Source of the DNA: Eonycteris spelaea
Lineage: Eukaryota > Chordata > Mammalia > Chiroptera > Pteropodidae
Assembly (NCBI GenBank): GCA_003508835.1
Contig: PUFA01000535.1
Location: 124,001 to 188,000 of the forward strand
Reading direction: 5' to 3'
Length of the DNA: 64,000 nucleotides
Shown here: in pieces, positions 35,516 through 49,064 of the stretch
Position numbering within the stretch: position 1 is the stretch's first letter
Layout of the letters: every line of letters starts with the position of its first letter
The notes under the pieces: model-generated
The model's input: only the letters and a program-made list of their open reading frames with translations
Database searches by the model: none
Told to the model about the DNA's origin: nothing
Made by a program: the position numbers and the translations under genes

Positions 35516-36431
35516 AAAGATGGCTTAATATTTAACCCTTCCCAGGTTACATATTTGCAATTTAACAAGGGTCTTTCCTATGTGACTATCACAGGACCAT
35601 GGCGGACCTGAAAAGAAGGATATTTGGGGACTTCAAGGAGGGCCTGCCTTAAGCCACACTAGAATGGCATTGACCTAGCTTCTGCTTGTAGTTTTTGAAG
35701 TGGGTAGTGTAACAGAGACAATAAATCTACTCCAGTCACAACCTTCTTCTCCTCCAACTGGGATAACAATTCTTATACACTCTGGCAACTATAGACCCAG
35801 AAAAAGTGATGAATCAATCAGAGTTTATTTGCAAAGGGCAATGCCAGAGGATGAATTTTCCTTCAGTTCTGCAAACTTTGTACATTTAAAGAGCTTACTG
35901 GCACAGGAATTTGATTTCCCTATGACTTGCTTTCAGTGGTATGTTTTTTATCATTGACTAAATCACAAAATCACATTCTCCCTCTCATCCCACCACCTTT
36001 AAGAGTACAGACTTTGATGTGTGTTCCTGCATCTCCCTACCTCCCTCTTGCTCCAGCTAACCTAGGACTTTGCAAACAAATCCACCAAGAAGCATGGATT
36101 GTCTGGGCCTTTCCAGAAACTTAAGCTATGGAAGGAGATAGGGTATTTAGTTAAGGTGAAATGAAGTCCAGCATAAATCATAAAGAGGAGAACCCAGGTT
36201 ACTCAAACAGGACCCTAGGAGGTACTTGGGAAATAGAATTGCAGGCAGCTTTATTTTTCTACAGACGATTTACTTCCAAAATGCTGGGGCCTCCAAGTAC
36301 CCCAGGAGTAACTTGGCTCTCAAATGCTGGAGCAGGTCTTGGCCTTGGAGCACAGTTCTGGCATTGTTTCCTGAATTCCCATATTGCTGTTTTCCACACA
36401 TGGATCAGGCTTCAAACTTCCTGTGTCTGGA

Positions 36432-36433
<2 letters not shown>

Positions 36434-36473
<40 letters not shown>

Positions 36474-36479
36474 TGTGTT
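36434..36479 (+). repeat. (GT)n microsatellite
   Basis: GT run with one GG interruption. It explains the Val-Cys repeat frames of 90-157 codons at 36.16-36.66 kb, which are not genes. Confidence 0.97.
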
Positions 36480-37289
36480 GTGCATGTGCATGCTCATGTA
36501 TGTGTGTGTTTATATGCTTGCAAGAGTGGGAAAGGGGGGCAAGGGGATCCAAAAGAAAGAGTATTTACTTCCATACTTGGATTGCATGTGTCCCTTTGTT
36601 CCTTTCCCATTCAGGCAAAGCTACTGTCTTCTGATCAGCTGGGTTATGCATGAGAAGGGCTAGCATTCTTATTAATAAATGACTGACTTTAGAAGGTGTC
36701 CTGGAAAAGATTGCTTTTTAGAGCTTATGATATATTTGTAGGGTGTTTTTTTTTTGGGGGGTGGTATGTAGAGCCATAAATCCTTGGGATTTATACTCCT
36801 TGGTGCCTCTGCTTTTGTTTCTAAATAAATTTAAATGATTTAGTTATTCACCAAGGAATTAGAGTAAGATGTTCTCATTTCGCACTTGCAGTTGATTGGC
36901 TGGGTGGAGGAGAAAGTCATTCAATAAAAAGCACCATGGTTTTGTAGTCTTTTCTTCTAGAAGAATTTAACCAGAAATGGAGGAATAGACTGTAAGCAAT
37001 GTCTCCTTCATACTTTTCCTGTACATTGGGCAAAAATATTACGTGCACAGGGAAGACATTTTAAATTAAAACATTAATTAGTTGCCAAAATTAAGAATCA
37101 GGAGATTTTACATGAAAACATTTGATCTCTGGTTTCTCTTGAAACATCAGAAGCCCTGGCCGCACTGAACCTGCATTTCTCATGGTACTGACGATAAGTA
37201 AGCTACCCCCTTTACACGGGTCCTGCTCTTTTCTTGGCAGCCTCCATCATTGGTCTTGTCTCCTGCCACCAAGCCTAAAGGTTGTTACC

Positions 37290-37610
37290 TTTAATTTTTA
37301 TTGTGGTAAATATACATAAAATCTTACCATTTTAAACTATTTTTAAGTGTACAATTTAGTGGCATTAAGTACATTCAAAATATTGTACAACCATCACCAC
37401 CATTTCTAGAACTTTTCATCATCCCAAATGGAAATCATGCTCATTAAACAATAACTCCCCATTCCTCCCTCCACTCAGGCCCTGATAACTACCCTTATAC
37501 TTTCTGTCTCTATAAATTTGCCTACTCTGGGTACCTCATATAAGTGAAATCATATAATATTTGTCCATATTTGTCTGGCTTCTTTAATTAGCATAACATT
37601 TTCAAGGGAG
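37290..37610 (-). repeat. L1 3'-end fragment
   Basis: TTTATTGTGGTAAATATACAT, ACCATCACCACCATTTCTAG, CAATAACTCCCCATTCC and CCTCATATAAGTGAAATCAT form the antisense of the L1M 3' untranslated region. It is the same family as the plus-strand fragment at 6360. Confidence 0.85.
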
Positions 37611-37693
37611 ACATTGATTTTTTAATTGACTTTTTCTTAGAGCAGAGACATTGATTTTTATTGTACATTAAAGGAGGAATTGCATTTTACTGC

Positions 37694-37695
37694 AA

Positions 37696-37730
<35 letters not shown>

Positions 37731-37733
37731 ATA
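37694..37733 (+). repeat. (AAAT)n microsatellite
   Basis: About ten AAAT units. Confidence 0.97.
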
Positions 37734-37999
37734 GCCAGACAGAACAGGTGATTTGGGATGGAGATTCTTGTCTTCTGAGCTTAAAATGATCATTATATCC
37801 ATTATCGATATATGGAGATCCTTAATGTACTTAGTCAACCCAGTGTCTTTACACAGGTGTTTTATAGTTAGTGGTTAATTCTCCTGGTATCCCCAGAGGC
37901 TTCTCCATCTTTTACAGTCAGGATATGAAGACACAGGGATGCTCTGGGAATTAGTTAAAAATGTGTGGCATACTTTGTTGTATAAACTCACTCCATGGA

Positions 38000-38185
38000 A
38001 TTATCTTTTGGCCCCTGCTCTCAACTTCCACAGCTTCTACTGTCAATCCCATTCACTTAGCACTTAGCATACACTTGTTAGTTGTCTTTTTCTGTATATA
38101 CCCTTGAAGGCAAGGAGCTAAGTCTCATCCCTCTTTATTTTTTCAGTCTTGTCCATAATAGCAACTCCATCAATGTTTGTTGATG
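38000..38185 (+). repeat. L2 LINE 3'-end fragment
   Basis: TATACCCTTGAAGGCAAGGAG, CTAAGTCTCATCCCTC and CATCAATGTTTGTTGATG match the L2 tail. Confidence 0.65.
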
Positions 38186-38639
38186 TTGGCCTCCCCTCCC
38201 CCCTTCTTTTAAGTAAAGCTGCCAATGCATAGCTTTAAATTCAAACTCAGTTTAAACAAAGCAAACAGTTTTTAGGGTAAAAACAAAAGTAAGTTTTGGG
38301 AGGCAGGAAACAAGGAATACCTAAGACACTTAGAGACCTGGGTAAAGCCCAGGTACCCAAAAATATGTTGTTTGCCACAGGCTAAGAAGTGACTTATGCA
38401 AGACCTGATCTACCATTAATTTCAGAGCTGTGCTCATTCTATTCCATCAGAATTTAAATTTGAAGGGTAAGAGTAATGCCCAAGGCAGGAATTGAGGAGG
38501 GGTATTAAGTGTTTTTCGGAGATTCCATTGTATGAAGGCCCCAGTAGCTGTGGGGAACCCAGGTTGGGAAAGTCTTTTGAGGGCAACTTCAAGGTTGAAG
38601 GCAGACATCCTGTAAACATAGTCACCAGGCATTTTAACT

Positions 38640-38960
38640 AGGAAATGTTTCCCAGCATCTTCTGTAATGGTAAAGGATGGGAAATGGCTGAAATTGCCTC
38701 TCAATAGAGGAATGAGTAAAATAATTTTGGCACATCTACGCAATGGAACACTGAGCTATCATGATGAAGAATGAGGTACAGGAAGTTACCCTGAGATGGA
38801 AGGATATTTAAGAGACATAATGTATTTTTAATATTACACATAGACATAGAAAGGGAGAAAGGGACTATGAGAACAGAGTGGTGGAGAAAAACTCTTTACT
38901 CTTTTCAGTACTATTTTAATTTTACCTTGCCCATATTTCACTTTTTCCATTTTAACAACA
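38640..38960 (+). repeat. L1 ORF2 end / 3' untranslated fragment
   Basis: CAATAGAGGAATGAGTAAAATAA, CATCTACGCAATGGAACAC and TGAAGAATGAGGTACAGG correspond to the conserved end of L1 ORF2 followed by 3' untranslated sequence. No open frame remains. Confidence 0.75.
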
Positions 38961-39884
38961 TGTTAATTTTAGTAAGTATCCTGTTGCCACTGTGATCAGT
39001 AGTAGTTTGCAGCATATATCTACTCTATCTAGCTGTCCACATCTTCTACCCCAAATAACAAGGCAGGAATAACTTTCCCTTGATTCACAAACCAGGTGTC
39101 TCTGTGTCTTTAACACTCAAAATCTCACCTTATCCTTTAAAAATTACCCATATAACTTTACCTCACCCATAAACAGAATCACATCAAGAATGCATTTTGC
39201 TCATCATGATCCTGCTTCTGAATCTTTCAGCAGCCCTAGCAGAGTGCTCTACACACTGATGCTACCCCACCTCATGATACTGGCCTACTACTTTTCCTGC
39301 ACACAAATTATTCTGGGACTCTGTTCACAGTGAGATAGTATTTCCTTTGAGCACACTTCCTTTTGCATCTTTTCATCCATGGACCCTCAGAAGGCTTGAA
39401 TTGGATGTCACTTTTTCATTATAATGAGCAGAAGCTCATTATAATAGCTGTGTTGTCAAGGCCTTTACATTTAGAGTTGCTTCCTCCTTCTAATGTTTCC
39501 TAGGAAATCCGAATCTGTAGAGAATGGTGGTTTCCATGTAAATGTTCCCTCATATTTGTTTTCTCAAGTTCACTTCGGATATACACAGCATGATTTCCTT
39601 TTTCAGTACCAGCACCACAATAGATTTAGGTTGTGGGGCCACTGTAGAACTGTTTAAATAAGTAATCTCACCCACCCTTGTTAGAAAAAAGGTAATTTAT
39701 TATTCTAACTGCAGGGAGTCAAGTTCATATCCACCCCCAAAACTGTTGGAAGAGTTGACTTTTTAAAATATAGCCGCAAAAGCTACACATCTTGGATGTA
39801 AACGCTTAAAACTGATGAGCACATTTGATTTTCAAACACATGTGACTTTCCACCATGTAACATACACAAGCAGGAATATACACG
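38961..39884. other. Intergenic DNA with one perfect hairpin, no gene seen
   Basis: No recognisable gene. The inverted repeat at 39418-39445 is listed separately. Confidence 0.5.
39418..39445. other. Perfect 12-bp inverted repeat, 4-base loop
   Basis: ATTATAATGAGC (39418-39429), loop AGAA, GCTCATTATAAT (39434-39445). The stem is perfect. Confidence 0.9.
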
Positions 39885-40105
39885 TATGGAGTGCTTTGTG
39901 GTTTAGTTTTCACACACAATTCATTTTATTTTCATAGTGCCATTAAGTTAATAGGGTATGTCTCATAGTTTATTTAGATAGGACAGTTAAGGCTCAGGGA
40001 TGTTAAGCGACTTAGCAAAAGTTGCCCAAGTAGCTGGTAAGTGCTAGAGCCTGATATAAGTTTTTCTTTTAGTTCCATATTCCATGATATTCTGCTACCT
40101 TACAC
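39885..40105 (-). repeat. MIR SINE
   Basis: Antisense MIR: GTGCTTTGTGGTTTAG, AGTTAAGGCTCAGGGATGTTAAG and CAAGTAGCTGGTAAGTGC. It ends shortly before the CpG island. Confidence 0.75.
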
Positions 40106-40439
40106 TGTTTGTACTTTCACTTCCGAGATGTAAAATGGTAGATTTTCAGTGTCCCAGGATGCTCTTCTCAACACTGTGTTCTTACGCAATACCAATTTTT
40201 CGCCGCCGGGAAATGTGAACACCGCACTGACACTTCAAGAACATTTCCTCCTCCTGGCCTAATGAATTAAAGGGGAAGAAAATGACCTATTCCCAGAGAG
40301 CCAACAGCGCCCTAAAGGTGTACCAGGGTCGGCTGACACATATCGTCCTCTCTTAGGAGATTGAGAAACTAAGCCTCTCTTCTTCCTCTTTTCAACAGTA
40401 GCTGGGGGTAAACCAAGAGCAAGACAATAGCCTCTAGTT

Positions 40440-41680
40440 TAGTTTTTATTAATTTTGAGGGCTGGTGGGCAAAAGATTCGGATCAACAGTGCAAGCGACC
40501 AATCGCAAGCGAACCCCTGGTCAGGATTAGCCAACCGGTAGCTGCAAAAGAGTACTGGGTGGGACCTACCCTTGGGTCCCGCTCCGCCCCGCCGGCCCTC
40601 GCAGCCTACTCCAGAGGCGGAGGCTACGCAGAGCCCCGCCCACACCACCCCCGCCGCCCGCGGGCGGGCCACTGGGAGTCCGGGAAGTGGTAGTGGTGGG
40701 AGGATGGGGAGTTTAGGAGGAGTGGAGGGGAGAAAAGGAGGGTGTTTCGCAGAGCTGCGACCTGGGTTAGGGCCTGCTAATAATAGGAAGCAAGAGGAAG
40801 GAACATGAAGGAGCGCTGCTACTTCCTGCATTATTTTAAGCAGACTTTTTCGAGAAGCTGCTTTTCAAAATTTCTATTTTTTATTTTTCTTCCTCCCACT
40901 GTGGGCAGGGAGCTGCACTGGCTCTCCCATGAGACTCTGTTCCACTGTTGTCTTACATTATTATTGCAGTCTTTGCAAAACCCTTTTCTTCCTCTTAGCC
41001 AGTCCTTGGGTAGATTCTCAGAATTACTGTAAACGAGTTGTGCCACGTTAGTGAGAGGACGAGGCCCTCCGGCTTTCGCCCAAACAATTGTTTGAAACTT
41101 CCCCGCCCTCTGGCCCCGCCTCTCTTCCATCCCCCCACTCCAGGATCCAAGCAGGCTCCATCCTTTCTTTCCCCGCCCTCTACTCCGCCCCCCTCCCTAG
41201 TCCACGCCCCTCTCTTGGGCGGTCCTAGCGGCTCACCGCCAGAAGAAAAGCCACTCATTCGCCCCCCCTCCCATCCTTTGCTCCGGAGCTGCCATCATCG
41301 CAGTCACGCCCTTCCTTCCGAGGAGCTTTTGACTGCCCAAGCTGGTAGACCCCTGGTTTATTCCTCCATCTCTCTCTTTGACCTCATCTTCTCTCACTGC
41401 CCCCTCCACCCCCACCTCCAGTCTGTCTCGCCTCCGACCATCTGCCGCTCCACCCTCCGGCCCGGTATCCTGCCTGTCCACTGCCACCAAGGAGAGCCTG
41501 GAGGGAGCAGAGAAGAGGGAAACAGCCGGGAGTTGGGGCTTCCCCACTGCCCATCTCTGGCCTCTGGCCCGGACAGAAGCCACTTGAGCGAGTAGACAGT
41601 CGTCACTTTGTCTTCGTTGCCTTCAGGGGTAGGAGACGCGGGGTACTTTTCGCGGGGGGAACTGGGGCAGAAATCCATGG
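40440..41680 (+). promoter_or_regulatory. AMOT: CpG island: probable AMOT promoter and non-coding first exon
   Basis: This is the only long CpG- and GC-rich stretch in the window. It holds a CCAAT box (40499-40503, GACCAATCG) and many GC boxes (for example CCGCCCC at 40584-40590, CCCCGCCC near 40634, GGGCGGG near 40661, and clusters at 41101-41120 and 41171-41215). No TATA box is seen, as usual for island promoters. It lies about 16.5 kb upstream of the AMOT coding exon on the same strand, and no other gene is visible nearby. Open frames here are long only because GC-rich DNA has few stops. A candidate first-exon donor is GTGAGT at 41708-41713. Assignment to AMOT rests on position, not on transcript evidence. 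Confidence 0.7.
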
Positions 41681-41912
41681 TGGCATGAACTTGATCATGC
41701 CCTCGGTGTGAGTGAGTTGATCTACATGCGTGTGGGGGTGCCCGTGTGTTTTACTTTCTTTGCATCTGGCTGAGATGCACAGCAAGTTAAATTGGTTAAA
41801 AAGTGTGTGCTCTTTCCCCGACGGAGATGCTAGTTGGTACCACAACTTGACGGTACTTTTACTTTCTTGCCTCCTGGGGTCCTTGTAGGTCTCTAGGTAG
41901 TTAAGCACACAC

Positions 41913-41940
41913 AAAAACAAACAAACAAACAAATAAATAA
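41913..41940 (+). repeat. (CAAA)n(TAAA)n microsatellite
   Basis: Short run just downstream of the CpG island. Confidence 0.9.
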
Positions 41941-44900
41941 AGACGTACGGTAACTTGAGGTCTACATTTAACTCAACATGCTTATCTCAGATTGCTAGAA
42001 GCGTTCGTCCTAAATACTTAGGGTTGGAGTAGGGGCTCACATTCCCCTCCCATGCAGGCTGTAATTCTTGAAGTCTAAAGTCTGGAAGTAATCTATAACA
42101 CTACACTCTTTATGTGTATGTGTATGCTTTGGTGAGGAGGAGGTTGCCATTTGTTTTATATATGTTAGTGACTAGTTTTGCGGGTTCATTCAGGTGTCTT
42201 GAGGGTCCCTAGCCTGGGTCACTGTATGTTGGTTCTTCAACAGCGAGATAGACTTACCAATATATGAAAATGAAAAGAAGGGAAAGTGACAGTTTTTGTA
42301 GACTGAGCAGTTCCTGGTAAATTGCCGCTAATAATATAATAGCAATTTTCAGTAAGGGACTATATAGACTCAAATGAGGTAAGAAAAGGAAAGGTTGTGA
42401 GAAACAGCATTTTTTGTCTCTAGCATGTATTTTTCGAAAGAATTTTTTAATACCTTGGAGTGTCTAATTTAGCTCTCCTTCCTCCTCCCGTTCCTCTCTC
42501 CCACCCCTTAAAGGGTGGAAGTTGGGAGACAGTGAAAAACTTTTTTTTTTTTTATATAACCCTCTTCTCCCATTCAGAGAGGAAGATAAGTAGTCACCAT
42601 AATCTTTAATAATAGAGGGCTAAGTTTATTTAAGTCTCCTTGAACTAGCCTTTGTGAAAAATCCTTTCTCAGGCCAGCCTTTGTGAAGTTGTCTCAGTTA
42701 GACCTTCAGGCACCCTAATTTGGTAGCTAAGAATAGTTTGAGATACCATTTCGGATGTGGGATAAATCTTCACCATCTCTCAACTATCTCCAATTGGACA
42801 AGCACGGTAAAACTTATTAAGAATGGTGGTGTTCAGAGACCTGTTACCAAGATGTCTCCAACTCATTGCTTATTTGGGAACAAATTATTGACATATTTTT
42901 AAAGTAATTTCATTGGTTGATTTTAATGGGGGAAAGGAAAGGAGGGAGAGAAGGAACGTAAACAGGGCGACAGTTTTAAAGGCTATCATGTTTCAGATCA
43001 GCTGAGGGAAAAAATTGGCCTGACCAAACTACATTTTATAACTGGCCTGGGACATTTTAATAGCCAGGTGGTTGTAGAGTAGTTGCATCTATTTACAGAT
43101 GACAACTCAGGTTCCAGCTATTCTGTACGAGTTTATCCAGTGTCATTTACAGACACTTTCTGGCACTACATCATACTTCATTTTAAGATACTTCTTTCTT
43201 TGGAAAAGTTAGGTCTATAAAATTGAAAGTGCATTTTCTAACTTCATAGTCTAGATATGAAGTAAACCTCTGACCATGCTTGTATGTAGTGGAACTTCTC
43301 TGTGAAAGTTGTGCATCTGTTTACCCATTTAAAAGACTTTAGAAGGGAATTTAAAAATTCATATTCGATATATTATTTTGGATTTGGACATTTAAATTTC
43401 ATTTATGGTTTGTGAAAGTAGGATATATTAGACTAATGCATAGCCAAGGCAGTTTATGGAGTTGCTTTATCTGAGAACGACTCAGACTCTTTCTAGAATG
43501 CCTTAAGAACAGTCTATTCAGAAAGCAGAGGGATGGATGCTATGACCTTGAAGTCCTATTTAGTGCCAGAACTCTAAGTGGATACATCTGCTTCTGTGCC
43601 TCTCCAAAGAGCCTTCTCCCGGGCCCTGTGCCTACTTTAAAAGGGTGTCATTGTAATTAAGCAGCTCTTCTTCCCCATCCTCCTTTCTTCCTTTGATCCA
43701 GCTTTTTAAGGCCTTTTTTCCCCATTTGTCGGCAAGAGGACATTCTCATACTCTCCAACTCCCCTCTTAAGATTTTTTTCCTCCTCCCCCCCAAAAATAT
43801 AAGTCCCCCAAAATCCTCTAGATGGTTAGAAGTTTTGTTGGTGGTGGTGGTAGAGGGTTACCAATGAAGAGGAGTAAAGGATACATTCCCTGTTGGGAAA
43901 TGCTTGTGACCAGGTAGCCTACTCCATGGAGACTGAGCATTTGTAATGCATGACAACAGTCTTTTCTTAGGGATTGTCGAAAGAAATTGTCCTTTGCACT
44001 CATTAAGCCCAGCTTAAAGCCACTGAGAGGGGTAAACAGAGGTGTGTGGTCATGGCTGAGCCTTTTAGGATGGGAAGTGGGTAAATGTTCTCAAATCTAT
44101 TACAGCACCACCCCCCCCCCATGGATTCAGTGGTTTGGAGGTTTGCTTGACAAGTTAATTAGCGTGAGACTAACCAATTTGCTTAAAATTATGCTCCATT
44201 GATTTCCTGTTCCCAGGAATTTTTTTTGGGTGGTGGTTTACTATGACATGTTGTCTTTAGTCTTATTTCTTCCTTCCTTGCTGCCTTTTGTAGACTTTGG
44301 GTTAAAATCTAGGGTCTCAATTCCAAGTCAAAGGTTAGAATTTGGTCCCAGGAATGAAGAGAGAATTAAATGGGCTGCGAATACTGTATTATTCTGCTCC
44401 ATAGTGGGCTCTAGACCCCTTTTAACCCAGAAAAGGAGGGAAGTCACCCCTTCCATTCACTACCAGAAAATATGAATGAAAAAAAAAGAGAAAGAAGGAA
44501 AATAGGAGATCACTTGCTTTATAAAAGAATACACTACAGGTTTCTTTGAAAAAATTAGCTTTCCTAGTTAAGTGCCTTTGAGCTATAACTTGATATATAA
44601 AAATCCACTATAACTGGGCCTTCTCAAAAACATATTTATTGCATAAAGGAAGATATTAAAATTTTGTTGTAATGATTTTCACTTTAGTTAAGTGAGGCCA
44701 TTATTTGGCTTTTGAAATCTTTTTGTTGCATGGGATGGAATTAATTGTCTAAATCATTCTGGCTTGTACTAATGCTGGCCACATTCAGCCCTAGGCTACA
44801 ATACTTGTAGAAGGGAGCTAGTTTGATTTTCTGGAAATCATACTTCACAGATTTTGGTAAGTCTAAAGATGGGACTCTCTACCTCATATAGATGAAAAAA

Positions 44901-45029
44901 AAACCAATTCTAGTTATTATATTCAAATAGTCCAAAGATACAGAAAATTGTTGGTAAATAACAGCAACTGATGCCATTTTTAAGTAGAAGAATATTTGAT
45001 AAGCTTTTCTAGTGAGCTTATTAGTGAGA

Positions 45030-45140
45030 GGGACCTGGGCTCTTCACCCACCTCTAATTCAGTTGGCCACCCTTGGCAAGTTTTCTCTTCTGTAATTTGT
45101 GAGGGTCTGACAGGGTGATTTTGAGAACCAGTTCTTAAAA
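45030..45140 (+). repeat. MIR SINE, weak
   Basis: CACCTCTAATTCAGTTGGCC, CCTTGGCAAGTTTTCTC and TCTGTAATTTGTGAGGGTCTG resemble part of MIR. Confidence 0.4.
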
Positions 45141-46329
45141 GTTTATGGTTCTCTTCCTAGGCTTCAGTTTCTGGTGTGAATTTGAATGACTCCTAATAGA
45201 ATGAAGTACACCATTGCATTATCAAATGTATATTAAATGATGCCTGTAAAGATATATAAAATGCATGCATTGTGTGTTGTATTTTAACAAAATACTGAAT
45301 TAAAAAGCCAAGACCCTGCTCGAAACTTCATTAAGAATCCCATCACTGGAAAAGATCACCTGCTTTCATTTTTCCTTATCTCTTTCAGTCCTTTTTCTGT
45401 ACTTACATGAATTTTACATAGAGTCATAAAAATGTCCACTGTCGTTTTTAAATAAGAGCCCACCTAAGACTTATCTTTGTAAACCTGTGTGAAGGAATGA
45501 AGTCAGAACCTGAGTACGCATGAAGAATCACATATGTTTGTTTCTCAAATGCCAGAAAAGACTAACAAATTTAATAAGTAATACCTTTGTATGATTTAGG
45601 GATGTTCATGTATCTAGTGACACTGTTACTTCTATTCCCTTGACCTCCTGACACCCCACTACTCATTCTTTTTAAATAAGAAGAAAACTAGGGTTCACTG
45701 CTTACTTTGTCTAAATCATTAGCAATGATTATCAATTCACTGTATCATGGTATCCCATCAAGAGAGTACAAATTTGGGTAAACAATGAAATCTCCCAAAC
45801 AAGAAAGGAAAAGCAGGAAAACACAAATGTTTTGTTTTATAGCTTAGACAATAATATGTTTAAATTAGACAAAAAATAGTAAGGGAACCAAGGATATTTG
45901 ACAATTAAATAAAAAACATGTAGGTGTAGCAGGATAACCAAAACATAATGAGTTTTTTGTTTGCGGTCTTCATCATATAGTGAAAATTCAGTTACATGGT
46001 TCTTTAATTTTCCTTTAATTTCAAGATATAACATATGTATGATCTCCAGTTTAGATGGACTCATTCCTAGAAACCAGTGGCTCATTGTAAATTAGATTAA
46101 ATTTCTTTAACTAGAATAGAAAAGTAAAATACGGGCTTTTAGTACTAAGTACTAAGTTCTGTACAAGGACTTTTTTAAAATGATATATGTTCATGTGGAA
46201 AATGCAATGGATATATTTGCCAAGATCTCCTAAGGTAATTTTTGAAAACCTGCTTTTTAACTCTATAGGCTGTCCTTGACATGTGTCAGGTCATTTTCGC
46301 TATTGCCTCAACTCCATGAAATATCATTA

Positions 46330-46475
46330 GACTGTGTGACATGAAGTTGGGATCTGAGTTTCTCTGCCCAACCCCCTCTGGCCATGTGACCAAGAGTAAA
46401 TGAACTAGCTACTCTGAGTTTCGGTTACCCTTCTGGGAAGCAAGGATATTAATACTTCACAGAGGTGTTTAGGCA
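46330..46475 (+). repeat. MIR SINE, degraded
   Basis: GGCCATGTGACCAAGAGTAAA, CTGAGTTTCGGTTACCC and AAGGATATTAATACTTCACAG fit MIR in sense. Confidence 0.55.
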
Positions 46476-46868
46476 TGTTTCATATTGGGCACATGATTTG
46501 AGGTCATTGAATGAAAGGTGTATGTTTGTATGATGGCAGAGCAGGTTTATTATAGGGTCCTGAGCAGGTGTTGACTTTTTGTGAGCTTTACTCTCTTATA
46601 ACATACATGGCTCTTGGTATTTCGTTGCTTTACTGACTATAATTGATTGTAGCAAAAAATTTTTTTTATTGACTATTTTGGTTCTTAAAAAAAATAAACA
46701 TTTTCATTCTATGTGGTAAATTGAAGTTCTATTAAGAGTACGCTAGCATCTGACAGGGTGATGAAAAATAGCTTCAGAAAGAGACATTAGTTGAAATGTG
46801 CCGTGGAGATTAGTGAGTTGTTTATTCAAAGCTCTTCCAGAAGATTAAAGAGTAAAGCAAATTTCTAT

Positions 46869-46869
46869 G

Positions 46870-46905
<36 letters not shown>

Positions 46906-46936
46906 CCTCTGTGTGTGTGTGTGTGTGTGTGTGTGT
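46869..46936 (+). repeat. (CT)n(GT)n compound microsatellite
   Basis: About 42 bases of CT followed by about 26 of GT; it produces a spurious Leu-Ser/Val-Cys frame. Confidence 0.97.
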
Positions 46937-49064
46937 TTCAAGGGAGAAAGTTTTGAGTAATATTTGCTTGTGACACATACTGATGATAGCCAGTAACTGA
47001 AACCCAGCTATTGTGGTGTTTTATACACAGTTGGTTTTTATTAATGATGGAATATTTATGCTTGCTGTACAATTCGTGGCTCATTTCCATATGTATGTCA
47101 GGACTTAAATAGCCCCCCCCCAAAGCAACATTAAGATAACATTAAATATTAATGTGGCAAAGCTGTTAATGTTTTTTTTTTTTGATGAGGTCTCCCTAAT
47201 TCTTATTGGTGTTGTTCAAGATTGCAATAACTGCCCCCTCCCAACCTTAGGCATTGATGCTAATCTTTTCTTTACCCTTTGTATAACCCCTAGCAAACTT
47301 TACATTTTGATTCTTTTGATATGAACAAATGATCTCTCCCTGCCTTCATAATGCAGATGCAACTGATATATGTGTTTTTTAAGAACACATTTTCCTTGCA
47401 CATGCTTCTCATTATCTGAGAGGCCTGGACTCAATCAGTAAAGGAGCAGAGAAACCACATAATTGAAAGGAGAATGACGGTGGTGCATACTTGGAATATT
47501 TGTGGGAAGGGGATTGCTGACATCAGATAATGTAGTGGCCTGACTGTTACAGCACTGAAGAGAAATAAGCTTTCTGTGTTTCTGTGCATTCAGAATTATT
47601 TTTAAGGGGATAAAAATATGGGCCAGATTTGACATCCTTTTACGAAGTTGCCCTGGAAACTTTGATGAAGGTTGTTATAGAATAGTTCAATTAAAACCTT
47701 CCCTATTAGGAAGCTAATTAGCACATCACTTACTCATTTGGGTTGTTTTCAAGGAGCATGGATTTGCATTGAATTAATGACATTTTTTTTCCATGTGATA
47801 GCAAACTAAGATAAAAATCACAGATGGAGAAATTATTTAGATTGGCCATTTTGAAGAAATCTAATTTCCTCTTATTACATTTTGGTTTTCAAGTTTTTCA
47901 GATTTTTGTTCCACTCTGTTTATGTACAGTGATCACATTTTAGTTTAGTAGCCAGTTTTACTTTCTAGATCATGGGCTGTAAATGAAAGCTTATTAATTT
48001 GAGTTCCCTGTATGAACTAGAGAAAAACAAAGAATAACAATAAATCATTTTATTAAGATAACATTTGTTTTTTTCTTTTATAATTGTATGTGTGTATATG
48101 TGTGTTTGGGAGAGGAAAAATTTTAAAAGCAAACAATTTTAGGAGCTAAGAAAATTTTGATGACCCCCTTTACCCCCAAGAACATTCTGTTTGCCTCGGG
48201 CTCTCATGCATTCATTAGGGCAATGTGATGACTTTCCTGACCTGGTACTTTTTGTGACTAGGCTAAACAGTTCTCCCTTGGCAGCCTGCAGAAAAGTATT
48301 TATTATGGGAACTGGAGTGCAGGATTCCTAGCACATTTTTTTCTGTACTCTGTTTTAGGGAAATGAATACTTACTGAGGTTTCAGGGCCATTTGTAATAT
48401 AATAAATGCTAACTATGTAATATGGGTCTCTTATGGTCCTCAATTTCCCTTAGAATGACTAAGACAGTCATTCTTCACATATATTCTCTGACACTATACC
48501 TGCAGCATATTCCTGCACTCGTTCTAGAAAGTGGGAACGTTGCCTGGATTATATGAATTGTAGCTTAACTGATTTCACCCTAGTCCTTCTGTGGAAGATA
48601 GGATCTAGATTTAGTTTTGCAATGGCAATTCAGTCAAGACAGGTTCTTGGGGCTTGAAAGTCAGCAGGAGGAGGAGGGGCTGACTTTGGGGAGTGATTCA
48701 GGCCCTTTGGTATGAAGATATGAAACGCTGGCTCCTATCCATGCACCTGCTGGATGCCACACCTACAGTCAGCACCTGAGCCCCACTCAGACACAAAAAC
48801 CAGACTGAAGGCAACCGGAGCTCCCTTAAAAAAAGGGGAACAACAAAAATATGTTAGTGGAGCACCACTGCAAATTATACTTAGCTATGCCAGTGTTGGT
48901 GAGGGGAAACCTTAGGTATTTTTTATAGGTGCAGTGCACTGGCTTGCTCAAGATACTGTTGGAGTCTTGAGGGAATCTGCTTTCCTAATGAATTTCTCTT
49001 GTGAACTGCCCTCTTGCAAACTGGAGAGTCAGTTCTGTAGAGCTTTTTGTCTAGTAATCCAGCA

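Noticed and set aside
36161..36663. Overlapping frames of 89-157 codons
   Set aside because: All run through a GT microsatellite that is open in every frame; no homologue seen.
41038..41595. 185-codon Pro/Ser-rich frame and its minus-strand partners in the CpG island
   Set aside because: GC-rich DNA lacks stops, so frames are open on both strands; composition follows base content and no domain is seen.
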